Assembly: GCF_900111575.1 (NCBI RefSeq)
Contig: NZ_FOIF01000005.1
Span: 19,058-83,057, forward strand
Direction: 5' to 3'
Origin: Anaerobranca gottschalkii DSM 13577
GTDB taxonomy: Bacteria > Bacillota > Proteinivoracia > Proteinivoracales > Proteinivoracaceae
DNA length: 64,000 nucleotides
In this document: positions 42,724 through 52,892 of the stretch, piece by piece
Layout of the letters: each line of letters starts with the position of its first letter
Position numbering within the stretch: position 1 is the first letter of the stretch
Position numbers and translations under genes: made by a program
Notes under the pieces: model-generated
Told to the model about the DNA's origin: nothing
Databases searched by the model: none
The model's input: the letters and a program-made list of their open reading frames with translations, nothing else

Positions 42724-45111
42724 ATGGTGAATATTGCCGAGGTAGTAGTAGACTGTCCTCTAAAAGATATAGATAAAACGTTTTATTATGCCATACCAAA
42801 TCACCTGGTGAATTATATTGAAATAGGGAGTCGTGTTATTGTTCCTTTTGGCAATCGGACTTTACAGGGTTTTGTAGTAAATTTTCTCGACAAAATAGAG
42901 GAAAGTCAGTATAAATTAAAGGAAATTGAAAATGTCTTTGAGTATCCTTCTATATTAGACAGAAAGTTAATTGATTTAGCTAAATGGATGTCATACAATT
43001 ATAACTCTTCCCTTTTTTCCTGTATTCAAAGTATGCTTCCTAGGGGAGTAAAACTTCAATTTACAGAAAAGTATTACTTAGTAAAAAAAACATCTGATGA
43101 AGATTTTAATCTTTTTTTTAAAAAACCAAGGACATTAGGGGAAATTATAAATAATTTAAAAGTGACAAAGGAAGAAATATTACGTTGTTTATCAGAAGGG
43201 ATATTAGAAAAAAAGATTGATATAAAAACAAATATTCAAGAAAAAATAGATCAAGAAATTTCACTAGATGTAGAACAAGAAGAAATTACCCTCCCAGTTA
43301 CTGCCCTAAGACAACATGAATTGTTAGAACTGTTAACAAATCAAGAATGGTTGTCTTTATCGGATTTACCTACACCTTTAAGAAATGCAGCTAAAACTTT
43401 TATAGATAAAGGTTATGTAAAGGTAAGGGAAAAAAGGGTTTTCAGGGAACCGGAATTTATCAACTTATCTGAAGAAAATGGTGTTAAAATATTAAATGAA
43501 GAACAAAAAAAAGCCTTTGACCAGTTGGTTAAGGCCTTTGATAGTGGTAATAAAGAAATTTTTTTACTTAAAGGAATAACCGGTAGCGGAAAAACAGAAA
43601 TATACCTTCAGTTTACTCAGCATGTTGTTAATAGTGGAAAAGATGTTATTATATTAGTTCCTGAAATTGCCTTAACTCCTTTGATGGTATCAAGGTTTAA
43701 AAGTAGATTTGGAGATAAAGTGGCGGTTCTACATTCAGGACTTTCTGAAGCACAAAAATTTGATGAATGGTTAAAAATTAAAGATGGAAAAGTAAAGATA
43801 GTGGTAGGAGCTAGAAGCGCAGTATTTGCTCCTTTTAAGAACTTAGGTGTTATTATTATTGATGAAGAACATGAATCAACATATAAACAAGAGGTTCAGC
43901 CTAGGTATGTTACAAAAGATGTGGCAGAATACAGAATTAGTCAAGAAAAGGGTGTTTTACTCTTAGGTAGTGCTACACCTAGTGTAGAAAGTTATTATTA
44001 TGCCCAAAATGGATATTATAAATTATTGGAACTAACAAATAGGGCAAATAATAGGGCTCTACCTAACATAAATATTGTGGATATGAAAGAAGAGCTTATA
44101 CAAGGGAATAAAAGTATTTTTAGTAGACTTTTATATAATTCTATCAACGAAACTTTACAGCGGGGAGAACAAGTTATTCTTTTTCTTAATAAAAGGGGAT
44201 TTTCTGCTACTACTTTGTGTAGAAATTGTGGTTTTACTTTTAAGTGTCCCCATTGTGATGTAAATTTAACTTCCCATCATAAAGGAAATTTTTTGATTTG
44301 TCATTACTGTAATTATTCTTTAACTAGCCCTAAATTTTGTCCGAAATGTAAAGGAAAACATTTGCGTTTCAATGGCTTAGGAACTGAAAAATTAAAAGAG
44401 GAAATAGAAAAACATTTTCCTAATGGAAGAGTTATCCGAATGGATAATGATACAATGACTACAGCATCAAGCTATAATGAAGTTTACCAAATGTTCAATG
44501 AGGGTAAAGCCAATGTATTAGTAGGAACTCAAATGATAGCTAAAGGATTTGATTTTCCGAAAGTGACATTAGTGGGAATAATTTTAGCAGACTTATCCCT
44601 CAATTTCCCCGATTTTAGGAGCTCAGAAAAAACCTTTCAGTTAATAACTCAAGTGGCAGGAAGGGCCGGTAGGGCAGAACTCAATGGAAAAGTTATTCTA
44701 CAAACTTACACGCCAGAACATTATAGTATTAAAAATAGTGCAACATATAATTACCTAGAATTTTATCATCAAGAGTTGAAAATTAGGGAAAGTCTAAAAT
44801 ATCCTCCCTTTACTCGTCTAGCAAAAATTGAAGTGATGGCAAAGGTTGAGGGAGATGGTAAAAAGGCGATAGATCAGATTTATAATTCACTGAAACCTAA
44901 AATCAATAATTTAAGTGAGGATATACAAATTCTAGGTCCGGTAGTTCCAGCTATCACCAAAATAAGGGGATTGTATAGGTATATTTTAATAATAAAATTT
45001 CCGAAAGGATCTGCACTATTAGATGTAATTAATAGTTATAATTTTAAAAAATACATCAAGAATAATGTGACTAGTATAAAAGTGGACATAGATCCAGGGA
45101 CATTAATTTAG
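42724..45111 (+). CDS. priA: Primosomal helicase PriA
   Basis: PriA restarts stalled replication forks. The 795-residue protein has an N-terminal DNA-binding domain, the Walker A segment GITGSGKTEIYL, Walker B IIDEEHESTYKQ, GSATPSVESYYY, the paired zinc sites (CRNCGFTFKCPHCD and CHYCNYSLTSPKFCPKC, eight Cys) and VGTQMIAKGFDFPKVTLVGI. ATG at 42724 lies after GGAGTGAAGGAC; the GTG at 42715 is part of the ribosome site. It begins the priA-def-fmt run. Confidence 0.97.
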   Translation: MVNIAEVVVDCPLKDIDKTFYYAIPNHLVNYIEIGSRVIVPFGNRTLQGFVVNFLDKIEESQYKLKEIENVFEYPSILDRKLIDLAKWMSYNYNSSLFSCIQSMLPRGVKLQFTEKYYLVKKTSDEDFNLFFKKPRTLGEIINNLKVTKEEILRCLSEGILEKKIDIKTNIQEKIDQEISLDVEQEEITLPVTALRQHELLELLTNQEWLSLSDLPTPLRNAAKTFIDKGYVKVREKRVFREPEFINLSEENGVKILNEEQKKAFDQLVKAFDSGNKEIFLLKGITGSGKTEIYLQFTQHVVNSGKDVIILVPEIALTPLMVSRFKSRFGDKVAVLHSGLSEAQKFDEWLKIKDGKVKIVVGARSAVFAPFKNLGVIIIDEEHESTYKQEVQPRYVTKDVAEYRISQEKGVLLLGSATPSVESYYYAQNGYYKLLELTNRANNRALPNINIVDMKEELIQGNKSIFSRLLYNSINETLQRGEQVILFLNKRGFSATTLCRNCGFTFKCPHCDVNLTSHHKGNFLICHYCNYSLTSPKFCPKCKGKHLRFNGLGTEKLKEEIEKHFPNGRVIRMDNDTMTTASSYNEVYQMFNEGKANVLVGTQMIAKGFDFPKVTLVGIILADLSLNFPDFRSSEKTFQLITQVAGRAGRAELNGKVILQTYTPEHYSIKNSATYNYLEFYHQELKIRESLKYPPFTRLAKIEVMAKVEGDGKKAIDQIYNSLKPKINNLSEDIQILGPVVPAITKIRGLYRYILIIKFPKGSALLDVINSYNFKKYIKNNVTSIKVDIDPGTLI

Positions 45112-45122
45112 GAGGCGATATT

Positions 45123-45581
45123 ATGGCAGTTAGAAAAGTATTAAAGGATAGTGAACCTTTGTTAAGGAAAAGATCTAAAGAAGTAAAGGATATAAATGAA
45201 GAAATAATTACTTTATTAGATGATATGCTAGATACCATGGAAGATTATAATGGTATTGGTTTGGCAGCTCCCCAAATAGGGGTTTTAAAAAGGGTTATAG
45301 TAGTGAAAATTTCAGAAGAAGGAGAAGCAATTGAACTGATTAACCCTAAAATCATTAAATCTAAGGGTCAAGATAGGGATGTAGAGGGGTGCTTAAGTAT
45401 TCCTGGGGTCTATGGTGAAGTTACTCGGGCAAAGGAAGTTATAGTGGAAGGATTAGATAGGGAAGGCAAGAAAAGAAAGATAATGGGATCTGGATTATTA
45501 GCTAGGGCATTACAACACGAAATAGACCATTTAAACGGTGTATTATTTACTGATAAAGTAGAAAAATTTATAGAGGGTTAG
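45123..45581 (+). CDS. def: Peptide deformylase
   Basis: Def removes the formyl group from nascent proteins. The 152-residue protein has all three motifs: GIGLAAPQIG, EGCLSIPG (metal Cys) and QHEIDH (two metal His and the catalytic Glu). It directly precedes fmt, which adds the formyl group to initiator tRNA. Confidence 0.97.
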   Translation: MAVRKVLKDSEPLLRKRSKEVKDINEEIITLLDDMLDTMEDYNGIGLAAPQIGVLKRVIVVKISEEGEAIELINPKIIKSKGQDRDVEGCLSIPGVYGEVTRAKEVIVEGLDREGKKRKIMGSGLLARALQHEIDHLNGVLFTDKVEKFIEG

Positions 45582-45590
45582 GTGATGACA

Positions 45591-46526
45591 ATGAGAATTA
45601 TATTTATGGGAACACCTGAATTTGCAGTACCGACTTTAGAAAAGCTATATCTATCAAAACATGAAATAGTCGCCGTTGTCACTAAACCAGATCAAAAGCG
45701 GGGTAGAGGACAAAAAGTTTCCTTTTCTCCAGTTAAAGAACTTGCCTTATCCCATGGGACCTTAGTTTTACAACCAGAAAAAATTAAAGGTAATGCTGAT
45801 TTTATTGAAACATTAAAAAAGTTAAATGCCGATGTTTTTGTAGTTGTCGCTTATGGAAAAATCTTACCTAAAATAGTATTAGATATCCCTAAAAAAGGCT
45901 GTATAAATGTACACGGTTCTTTATTGCCTAAATATAGGGGGGCTGCCCCTATTCACTGGGCACTACTTAATGGGGAAAAAACAACAGGTGTTACTACAAT
46001 GTTGATGGATGAAGGTATGGATACAGGGGATATGTTATTAAAAAGGGAAATTCCTATAGAGGAAGGGGATAATGTAGAAACATTACATGAAAAGCTAGCC
46101 CAAATAGGAGCAGACCTTTTAATAAAAACTTTAGAGGAATTGGAAGAAGGGACTCTAAAACCAGAAAAACAACAAGAAGATTTAGCTACCTACGCACCTA
46201 TGGTGACAAAAGAAATGGGGCTTATAGATTGGAATTTACCTGCGAAAAATATTTATAATAAATTAAGGGGGCTTAACCCTTGGCCAGGGACTTATACCCA
46301 TATCAAGGGAGATAGATTAAAGATAATTTCTGGAGAAATTTATCGAGAATATTCAGAATGCCAAGAGCCAGGGACTATAGTGGAAATTACAAAAGAAGGA
46401 ATAGTTGTAGAGACTGGAGAAGGTAGTATTTTAATCAAAGAAGTTCAACCAGCAAATAAAGATAAAATGGATAGCTATTCTTATGTAAATGGTTACAAAA
46501 TAAAGCGAGGAGAAAAATTTGAATAA
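45591..46526 (+). CDS. fmt: Methionyl-tRNA formyltransferase
   Basis: Fmt formylates Met-tRNA for translation initiation. The 311-residue protein begins MRIIFMGTPEFAVPTL and has the folate-site segment NVHGSLLPKYRGAAPIHWAL and DEGMDTGDML. ATG at 45591 is preferred; GTG 45582 and ATG 45585 lie in or too near the ribosome site TTAGGTGA. It ends eight bases inside the next gene. Confidence 0.96.
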   Translation: MRIIFMGTPEFAVPTLEKLYLSKHEIVAVVTKPDQKRGRGQKVSFSPVKELALSHGTLVLQPEKIKGNADFIETLKKLNADVFVVVAYGKILPKIVLDIPKKGCINVHGSLLPKYRGAAPIHWALLNGEKTTGVTTMLMDEGMDTGDMLLKREIPIEEGDNVETLHEKLAQIGADLLIKTLEELEEGTLKPEKQQEDLATYAPMVTKEMGLIDWNLPAKNIYNKLRGLNPWPGTYTHIKGDRLKIISGEIYREYSECQEPGTIVEITKEGIVVETGEGSILIKEVQPANKDKMDSYSYVNGYKIKRGEKFE

Positions 46527-47277
46527 TTATAATAAGAGATTATTTGTTTTATTAATGGTTTCTGCACTAGTTTTGTTTTTCTTTATCATATCTATAATTT
46601 GGTCAGCATTGATAAGTAATAATTATATTATAAAAATCCTCTTATGGTTTATTTTAGGATTATTATTTTCCTTAAGTATAATATTTTTATTAGGAATATT
46701 TTTGCTGGTTCATAAAATACATTATGGTAAAACAATAGGATCATTTAACCCACTAATTAAAAGTAGTATTAAGTTTTTATACCCAATAATAATGGCTATG
46801 TGTTCTATTATTAAGATTGATAAAGATAAAGTTAAAGGTTCTTTTATAGAAATCAATAATGAGCTTTTATTAAATAACTTAAAAAATAAATTTGCTCCCG
46901 ATGAAGTATTAGTTCTTTTACCCCATTGTATTCAAAATGCACCTTGTAGCCATAAAATTACAACTGATGTTAGTAATTGTAAAAAGTGTGGAAATTGCCA
47001 GGTAGGTGATATTATTGACCTTACACAGAAATATAATGTAAAATTAGCTATAGCTACTGGAGGAACTGTAGCTAGAAAACTTATTAAAGAAATGAAACCT
47101 AAAAGTGTTGTTGCAGTAGCTTGCGAAAGGGATTTATCAAGTGGAATTATTGATACTGATCCTTTACCAGTAATCGGGATTTTGAATTTAAGACCTTTTG
47201 GTCCCTGTTATAATACTGGAGTAGATTTAAATAGGTTAGAAGAAGGTTTAAAATTTTTACTTAAGGAGGTTGAATAG
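46519..47277 (+). CDS. DUF116 family cysteine-rich membrane protein
   Basis: The 252-residue protein has two N-terminal membrane helices (about 9-28 and 38-63) and a cytoplasmic DUF116 domain with conserved cysteines: CIQNAPC, CKKCGNC, a single Cys in VAVACERDLSSG and GPCYNTG. The pattern suggests a metal or iron-sulfur site, but the function is unknown. The TTG start overlaps fmt and follows GAGGAG. It is a recurring neighbour of fmt and rsmB in Clostridia. Confidence 0.85.
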   Translation: MNNYNKRLFVLLMVSALVLFFFIISIIWSALISNNYIIKILLWFILGLLFSLSIIFLLGIFLLVHKIHYGKTIGSFNPLIKSSIKFLYPIIMAMCSIIKIDKDKVKGSFIEINNELLLNNLKNKFAPDEVLVLLPHCIQNAPCSHKITTDVSNCKKCGNCQVGDIIDLTQKYNVKLAIATGGTVARKLIKEMKPKSVVAVACERDLSSGIIDTDPLPVIGILNLRPFGPCYNTGVDLNRLEEGLKFLLKEVE

Positions 47278-47278
47278 T

Positions 47279-47959
47279 ATGTTCTTAGACCAAGGAATGA
47301 TAATTTTTGTTTTACCAGCAATGTTATTTGCTTTATATGCACAAAGTAAGGTAAAAAGCACATATAATAAATATGCTAGAGTTTTTTCGAAAAAAGGTTT
47401 TACAGGAGCTCAAGTGGCAAGGAAACTTTTAGATGACATGGGACTTTATGATGTAGATGTGGAATTGACAGGTGGACATTTAACTGACCATTATGATCCC
47501 CGAAGTAAAAAAGTAAGGCTTTCTAGGGAAGTTTATCATGGTAATTCTTTAGCAGCTTTGAGTATTGCTGCCCATGAAACGGGACATGCTAGCCAGCATG
47601 CCAATGGTTACTTTTTCTTAACTTTTAGAAATAACATTTTTCCTGTAGCCCAAATTGGCAGTCAAATGGCCATGCCTCTATTTTTGGCTGGTTTTTTCTT
47701 CGGTTCAGGGATATTGATGGAAGTAGGTATTGCCCTTTTTAGTTTTGCAGTATTGTTCCAAATTATAACATTACCTGTTGAATTTAATGCATCAAGTAGA
47801 GCAATGGCAATGTTATCAGCTGCTGGTTTTATCTATCCTGATGAAGAAAGGGGAGCTAAAAGGGTTTTAGATGCAGCTGCTTTAACTTATGTTGCTGCTA
47901 CTGCCGTGGCATTAGCTCAAATATTAAGGCTTTTACTTTTAAGAAATAGAAGAGATTAG
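47279..47959 (+). CDS. yugP: Zinc metallopeptidase YugP family
   Basis: The 226-residue membrane protein has an N-terminal helix, a cytoplasmic loop with SIAAHETGHASQHANGY (HExxH zinc site) and GGHLTDHYDPRSKKVRLSREVY, then two to three more helices and a further metal-ligand region LPVEFNASSRAMAML. The substrate is unknown. ATG at 47279 lies nine bases after AAGGAGG; TTG 47270 overlaps the ribosome site. Confidence 0.92.
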   Translation: MFLDQGMIIFVLPAMLFALYAQSKVKSTYNKYARVFSKKGFTGAQVARKLLDDMGLYDVDVELTGGHLTDHYDPRSKKVRLSREVYHGNSLAALSIAAHETGHASQHANGYFFLTFRNNIFPVAQIGSQMAMPLFLAGFFFGSGILMEVGIALFSFAVLFQIITLPVEFNASSRAMAMLSAAGFIYPDEERGAKRVLDAAALTYVAATAVALAQILRLLLLRNRRD

Positions 47960-47967
47960 GTGAAAAA

Positions 47968-49260
47968 ATGAATATTAGGGAGCATTGTTTAAACGCACTA
48001 ATAATAGTAGAAAAGGATAATGCTTATTCAAATTTAGTAGTAAAGGAATATATAAATAAATATTCCTTTACTACTGAAGATAAAGGTTTATTTACCAATA
48101 TTGTCTATGGAGTTATAACCCATAAAAAATATCTTTTATATGTTTTATCAAAATATGTAAAAAGACCCCATAAACAACCCTTTTGGTTGAAAAATTTGCT
48201 GTTATTATCTGCATATCAATTGTTATTTTTAGATATGCCCCATTTTGCTATAGTTTCAGAAGGGGTAAAGATTGCCAAAAAAAGGGGAGGCAACTCTAAA
48301 GGAAATTTTGTCAATGGAGTTTTGCGAAATATTATTAGGGATAAAGAAAAAGGTATAGATTTACCTAAAGATGATTTTATAAAATACATATCAGTTAAAT
48401 ACTCGCTCCCTGAATGGATGGTTGAAGAGTTTAAGGGACTGTTTAAAGATGCCAGTGAATTGGAAAGTTTTTGTAATTCCCTCAATCAACCACTACCCCT
48501 TACTTTAAGGGTTAATACTTTGCGTATATCTATAGATGAATTTATCCGTAAATTAAAGGAAATAGGCATAGAAAGTCAATTATCATCTATTTGCCAGAAC
48601 GGTATATTATTAGAAATGAAGACACCTGTAAGTAAAATAGAAAATTTTTTACAATCAGGATTATGCATAATTCAAGATCAAAGTTCAATTAAAGCAGTAG
48701 AAGTTTTAGACCCTAAACGGGGCGATAAGGTTTTAGATATGTGTGCTGCCCCGGGTGGAAAAAGTACTTATATAGCTCAACTAATGGAAAATCAAGGTGA
48801 AGTTTTGAGTTGCGATATCCATCCTCATAAATTAAAATTAATTGAAGAAGCTTCGGAAAAATTAGGAATTAATATAATAACTACCCTGTTATTAGATGGT
48901 ACTGAAGGGGTAAAACATTTAGGTAAAGAAAAGTTTGACAAAATATTATTAGATGCTCCATGTAGTGGTCTTGGAGTAATTAGTAGTAAACCAGATATAA
49001 AATGGAACAAAAAAAGGGAAGATATTAAAGAAATAACTCAAATTCAGTGGAAGTTATTACAAAATGCAGGGGAATTATTAAAAGTAAATGGGACGTTAGT
49101 ATATTCTACTTGTACTTTAACAAAAAAAGAAAATGAAGAAATGATATTAAACTTTTTAAAAACACATGGAGATTTTCAATTAGATGAAGAAATCAAGCTT
49201 TATCCACATATCCATAATTGTCATGGTTTTTATATTGCTAAATTAAAAAAATTGAGGTGA
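47968..49260 (+). CDS. rsmB: 16S rRNA (cytosine-C5)-methyltransferase RsmB
   Basis: RsmB methylates C967 of 16S rRNA. The 430-residue protein has an N-terminal NusB-like domain (FTTEDKGLFTNIVYGVITHK) and a C-terminal methyltransferase with DMCAAPGGKSTYIAQL, LDAPCSGLGVISSKPDIKW (Cys) and YSTCTLTKKENEEMI (catalytic Cys). It is followed by rlmN with a four-base overlap of the reading frames or a close gap, depending on the start. Confidence 0.96.
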   Translation: MNIREHCLNALIIVEKDNAYSNLVVKEYINKYSFTTEDKGLFTNIVYGVITHKKYLLYVLSKYVKRPHKQPFWLKNLLLLSAYQLLFLDMPHFAIVSEGVKIAKKRGGNSKGNFVNGVLRNIIRDKEKGIDLPKDDFIKYISVKYSLPEWMVEEFKGLFKDASELESFCNSLNQPLPLTLRVNTLRISIDEFIRKLKEIGIESQLSSICQNGILLEMKTPVSKIENFLQSGLCIIQDQSSIKAVEVLDPKRGDKVLDMCAAPGGKSTYIAQLMENQGEVLSCDIHPHKLKLIEEASEKLGINIITTLLLDGTEGVKHLGKEKFDKILLDAPCSGLGVISSKPDIKWNKKREDIKEITQIQWKLLQNAGELLKVNGTLVYSTCTLTKKENEEMILNFLKTHGDFQLDEEIKLYPHIHNCHGFYIAKLKKLR

Positions 49261-49265
49261 AAGAT

Positions 49266-50282
49266 ATGATAAATGTTCTAGGATTAAATGAAGAACAGTT
49301 GGCAGAAAAAATGGCACCATATATTACGCAAAAATTTAGGATAAAACAAATATTTGATTGGATTTATAAAAAAAGAGTAAATAATTTTATGGAAATGAAT
49401 AATTTACCTCAAAAACTTAGAGAAGAGTTAAGTAATAATTTTGTAATTGGTGAAGCTGTAATTAAAGATAAGCAAGTATCTAAAGATGGAACAGTTAAAT
49501 ATTTATTTAAATTTAGAGATGGAAGTTCTGTAGAAACGGTATTAATGGAATATAATCATGGTCTTTCTATTTGTATTTCCACCCAAGTTGGTTGTAAATT
49601 AGGGTGTGTTTTTTGTAATTCTGGCTCAGAAGGTTTTTATAGAAACTTATCAGCTAGTGAAATGGTAGAGCAATTTTGGCAAGTACAAAGACTAACAGAA
49701 AAAAGAATTAGCAACATGGTATTGATGGGTATAGGGGAGCCTTTAGATAATTATGAAAATGTTATGAAATTTATCCGTTTTATCAACTTAGAAGAAACAT
49801 TCAATATTGGAATTAGAAATATAACAATATCAACTGCAGGGTTAGTTCCAGAAATATATAGACTGGCTGATGAAGGTCTAGGTATCACTTTGGCTCTATC
49901 TTTACATGCTTCTGATGATGAAAAAAGGCGAGAAATAATGCCTATTGCTAAAAGATATACTATTTCGGAGTTAATTACTGCTTGTAAGTACTTTGTAGAC
50001 CAAACTAAAAGAAGGGTAACAATAGAATATGCAATGATTAAAGGTTTTAATGATACAGAAAAAGATGCTTTTAAGTTAGCAAAGGTCTTATCAGGACTTT
50101 TATGTAATATTAACTTAATACCTATTAACAACTCATATAATAAAAAGATGGAAAGAAGTTCCGATAAGGCAATTGAACGTTTTCAAAAAGTTCTTATGGA
50201 CATTGGCTTTGAAGTTACTATAAGAAGAGAATTAGGTTCAGATATAGATGCAGCCTGTGGTCAGTTGAGAAAGAAGAGTTAG
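49266..50282 (+). CDS. rlmN: Dual-specificity RNA methyltransferase RlmN
   Basis: RlmN is a radical SAM enzyme that methylates C2 of A2503 in 23S rRNA and of some tRNAs. The 338-residue protein has the CKLGCVFC cluster motif (C-x3-C-x2-C), LMGIGEPLDNYENV, ISTAGLVPEIYRLA, and the C-terminal methylated-Cys segment DIDAACGQLR. ATG at 49266 follows GAGGTGAAAG. Confidence 0.97.
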   Translation: MINVLGLNEEQLAEKMAPYITQKFRIKQIFDWIYKKRVNNFMEMNNLPQKLREELSNNFVIGEAVIKDKQVSKDGTVKYLFKFRDGSSVETVLMEYNHGLSICISTQVGCKLGCVFCNSGSEGFYRNLSASEMVEQFWQVQRLTEKRISNMVLMGIGEPLDNYENVMKFIRFINLEETFNIGIRNITISTAGLVPEIYRLADEGLGITLALSLHASDDEKRREIMPIAKRYTISELITACKYFVDQTKRRVTIEYAMIKGFNDTEKDAFKLAKVLSGLLCNINLIPINNSYNKKMERSSDKAIERFQKVLMDIGFEVTIRRELGSDIDAACGQLRKKS

Positions 50283-50301
50283 GGGGAAATGGGGTGATTT
50301 A

Positions 50302-51015
50302 ATGAAAATTGTTAAAAAGACCCATACTGGTTTAGTTAGAGAACAAAATCAAGACTTTATCAAGACTGGAAAATGTCCTCTCGGAATATATGGGATAGTA
50401 GCAGATGGTATGGGTGGTCATAATGGCGGGGAATTAGCAAGCGAAATGGCAGTAAATTTGTTAGAAATGAAAATTAACTCAAGTGAAGTTATTCAAATTA
50501 AAACTTGGATTGAAGAGGTTAATTCCCATTTATATAACTATAGTTTATTAACACCTGAATTAACAGGAATGGGAACCACTTTGACATTAGGACTAATCAG
50601 CAATAATATGCTATATGTCGGCCATGTTGGTGATAGCAGGGCATATTTATTAAGGGGCAAAGAACTTTGCCAGCTTACCACTGATCATTCTTTTGTTCAA
50701 GAGCTTATAAATTTAGGAGATATTACTAAGGAAGAAGCTAATAACCATCCAAGAAAGAATATTTTGACACAAGCCGTAGGTACAGCAAAGGAAATTGAAA
50801 TTCAAGTTTTAAATCAACCTATTGAATCTAATGATATTATTTTACTATGTTCAGATGGATTGACTAATTTAGTAACAAATGATGAAATATCCTTAATGTT
50901 ACAAAATTATCAAATAGAAGATTGTGCTGAAAAATTATTGGAAACTGCATTAAATCGGGGAGGAAATGATAATATCTCATTGATAATAATTTCCTATGAA
51001 GGAGGGGTGAACTAG
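50302..51015 (+). CDS. prpC: PP2C-type Ser/Thr phosphatase PrpC/Stp
   Basis: PrpC reverses phosphorylation by PrkC. The 237-residue protein has the metal-binding motifs TGLVREQNQD, VADGMGGHNGGE, VGHVGDSRAYLLR, LTTDHSFVQELINLG, LCSDGLTNLV and GNDNISLI. It abuts the kinase gene with no gap, the standard pairing. Confidence 0.96.
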   Translation: MKIVKKTHTGLVREQNQDFIKTGKCPLGIYGIVADGMGGHNGGELASEMAVNLLEMKINSSEVIQIKTWIEEVNSHLYNYSLLTPELTGMGTTLTLGLISNNMLYVGHVGDSRAYLLRGKELCQLTTDHSFVQELINLGDITKEEANNHPRKNILTQAVGTAKEIEIQVLNQPIESNDIILLCSDGLTNLVTNDEISLMLQNYQIEDCAEKLLETALNRGGNDNISLIIISYEGGVN

Positions 51016-52890
51016 ATGATTGGACGGAAATTAGCTAATAGGTATCAGATACTTGAGAAAATCGGTGGCGGAGGAATGGCTATAGTTTATAAAGCCCGTT
51101 GTACCCTATTAAACCGTATCGTAGCTGTAAAAGTTTTACGTCCTCAATTTGCCCATGATGAAGAATTTGTTAAAAAGTTTCGTAGAGAAGCTCAATCATC
51201 TGCTAGTTTATCCCATCCTAATATTGTAGGAATATATGATGTAGGTCAAGATAAGTCTGATTATTTTATAGTCATGGAATATATTGATGGAATGACACTT
51301 AAAGAATATATACAAAACAAAGGTGTATTAGAACCTAAAGAGGCTATGAAGATTGCTAAAGAAGTTGCAGAAGCATTAGCCCATGCCCATGATAATTCTA
51401 TTATCCATAGGGATATTAAACCCCATAATATATTATTAACAAAAAATATGTCTGTGAAAGTAACGGATTTTGGTATTGCAAAGGCAATAACAAGCAATAC
51501 TTTAACAGTACAAAATACTGGTTCAATTATGGGTTCTGTTCATTATTTTTCACCGGAACAGGCAAAGGGTTCTTATGCCGGTGTTCAATCAGATATTTAT
51601 TCTTTAGGAATAGTAATGTATGAAATGTTAACTGGTCAATTACCCTTTGATGGCGAAAGTCCTATTTCCATTGCAATAAAACATATTCAAGAAAAAGTAA
51701 AACCTATTAGGGAAATCAAGCCCGATATACCTGAGGATATAGCTAAAATAGTGGAAAAATGTCTACAAAAAAATAGAGATGTTAGATATAATAACATCAG
51801 AGATTTACTAGATGATATTCAAAGTTGGCTTAAATATGGTAAAGTAGATGTTAAAATCCCTGATACCACTGCTCAACAGACCCAAGTTTTTAATGGTATA
51901 AATGGTATTAATGCTCAGATGCCAGTTGAAGAGAAAAAAGAGAAAAATTCAACTAATAAAAAGAAAAAAATTAGAAAAGGTATTTTGATTACAAGTATAG
52001 TTATATTGTTAATAGTTTTACCGATACTAGCTTATTTTGGTATTAGAAACCTTTTACATGTACCGGAAGTAGTAGTACCTAATGTTGAAGGGTTACGTTT
52101 AAATGACGCTATTGCTATTTTAAGGGAAAAAGGTTTAAATTATACCATAACTGAAGATGTATATCATGCTGAAATACCGGTAAATCATGTTGTATATCAA
52201 CATCCAATACCAAATACAAGGGTAAAAAAGGGAAGGGAAATTGCTCTGACATTAAGTAGTGGCCCAGAATTTGTTACAGTTCCCGATGTAGTTGGAGAAG
52301 AAGAGAGGATTGCAAAAATAACTATTGAACAAGCAGGTTTAAAGGTAAATATTGAAAGGGAAAATAGCGAAACTGTACAAGAAGGAAGGGTTATTAGACA
52401 ACTACCTTTAGGAGGAAACCTATTAAAAGGTGAAACTATAACTTTGATAATAAGTTCAGGCCCTCGATCAGTAGAATTACCAAACCTTATAGGTCTAACA
52501 GTAGAAGAAGCAAAAGAGCTACTTTCATATCTTAATGTCTCTGTTAGATTTGTTACTTATGAACCAAGTCAGGGAAATTCTCCTTCTGGAATTGTTATTA
52601 GACACTCTCATCAAGATAACCCATTGGTACAACCGGGGGTAACAACTATCGATCTTGTTGCAAGACCTTTTCAAGAAAAGACGAGAACCTTTACTGTTAA
52701 TAATAGTGGTATTGATAAACCATATGTATTAAGGGTAATAGTCAAAGATTTAGGTGGTCAAAGAACTGTCTTTGATAATATAGTAAATCCACAAGAAGGT
52801 GATTTAGAAATAATGGTTAACTATTGGGAAAAAGGAGAAGTAGAATTTTATCGGGACAATGAACTAAAAGATAAAATACTATTACCATAG
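51016..52890 (+). CDS. prkC: PASTA-domain Ser/Thr kinase PrkC
   Basis: PrkC senses muropeptides or lipid II outside and signals to growth, division and spore germination. The 624-residue protein has a kinase domain (GGGGMAIVYKA, Lys39 in AVKVL, HRDIKPHN at 131-138, DFGIAKA), one membrane helix at about 322-345, and three PASTA domains opening VPNVEG, VPDVVG and LPNLIG. A C-terminal beta-rich tail of about 70 residues follows. It is located next to its phosphatase and to rsgA, as in Bacillus. Confidence 0.97.
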   Translation: MIGRKLANRYQILEKIGGGGMAIVYKARCTLLNRIVAVKVLRPQFAHDEEFVKKFRREAQSSASLSHPNIVGIYDVGQDKSDYFIVMEYIDGMTLKEYIQNKGVLEPKEAMKIAKEVAEALAHAHDNSIIHRDIKPHNILLTKNMSVKVTDFGIAKAITSNTLTVQNTGSIMGSVHYFSPEQAKGSYAGVQSDIYSLGIVMYEMLTGQLPFDGESPISIAIKHIQEKVKPIREIKPDIPEDIAKIVEKCLQKNRDVRYNNIRDLLDDIQSWLKYGKVDVKIPDTTAQQTQVFNGINGINAQMPVEEKKEKNSTNKKKKIRKGILITSIVILLIVLPILAYFGIRNLLHVPEVVVPNVEGLRLNDAIAILREKGLNYTITEDVYHAEIPVNHVVYQHPIPNTRVKKGREIALTLSSGPEFVTVPDVVGEEERIAKITIEQAGLKVNIERENSETVQEGRVIRQLPLGGNLLKGETITLIISSGPRSVELPNLIGLTVEEAKELLSYLNVSVRFVTYEPSQGNSPSGIVIRHSHQDNPLVQPGVTTIDLVARPFQEKTRTFTVNNSGIDKPYVLRVIVKDLGGQRTVFDNIVNPQEGDLEIMVNYWEKGEVEFYRDNELKDKILLP

Positions 52891-52892
52891 GG

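Noticed and set aside
49751-50131. 126-codon minus-strand frame inside rlmN
   Set aside because: Shadow frame opposite well-conserved RlmN sequence.
52071-52670. PASTA repeats of prkC as a possible DNA repeat array
   Set aside because: Repetition is at protein-domain level only; the DNA copies are diverged.
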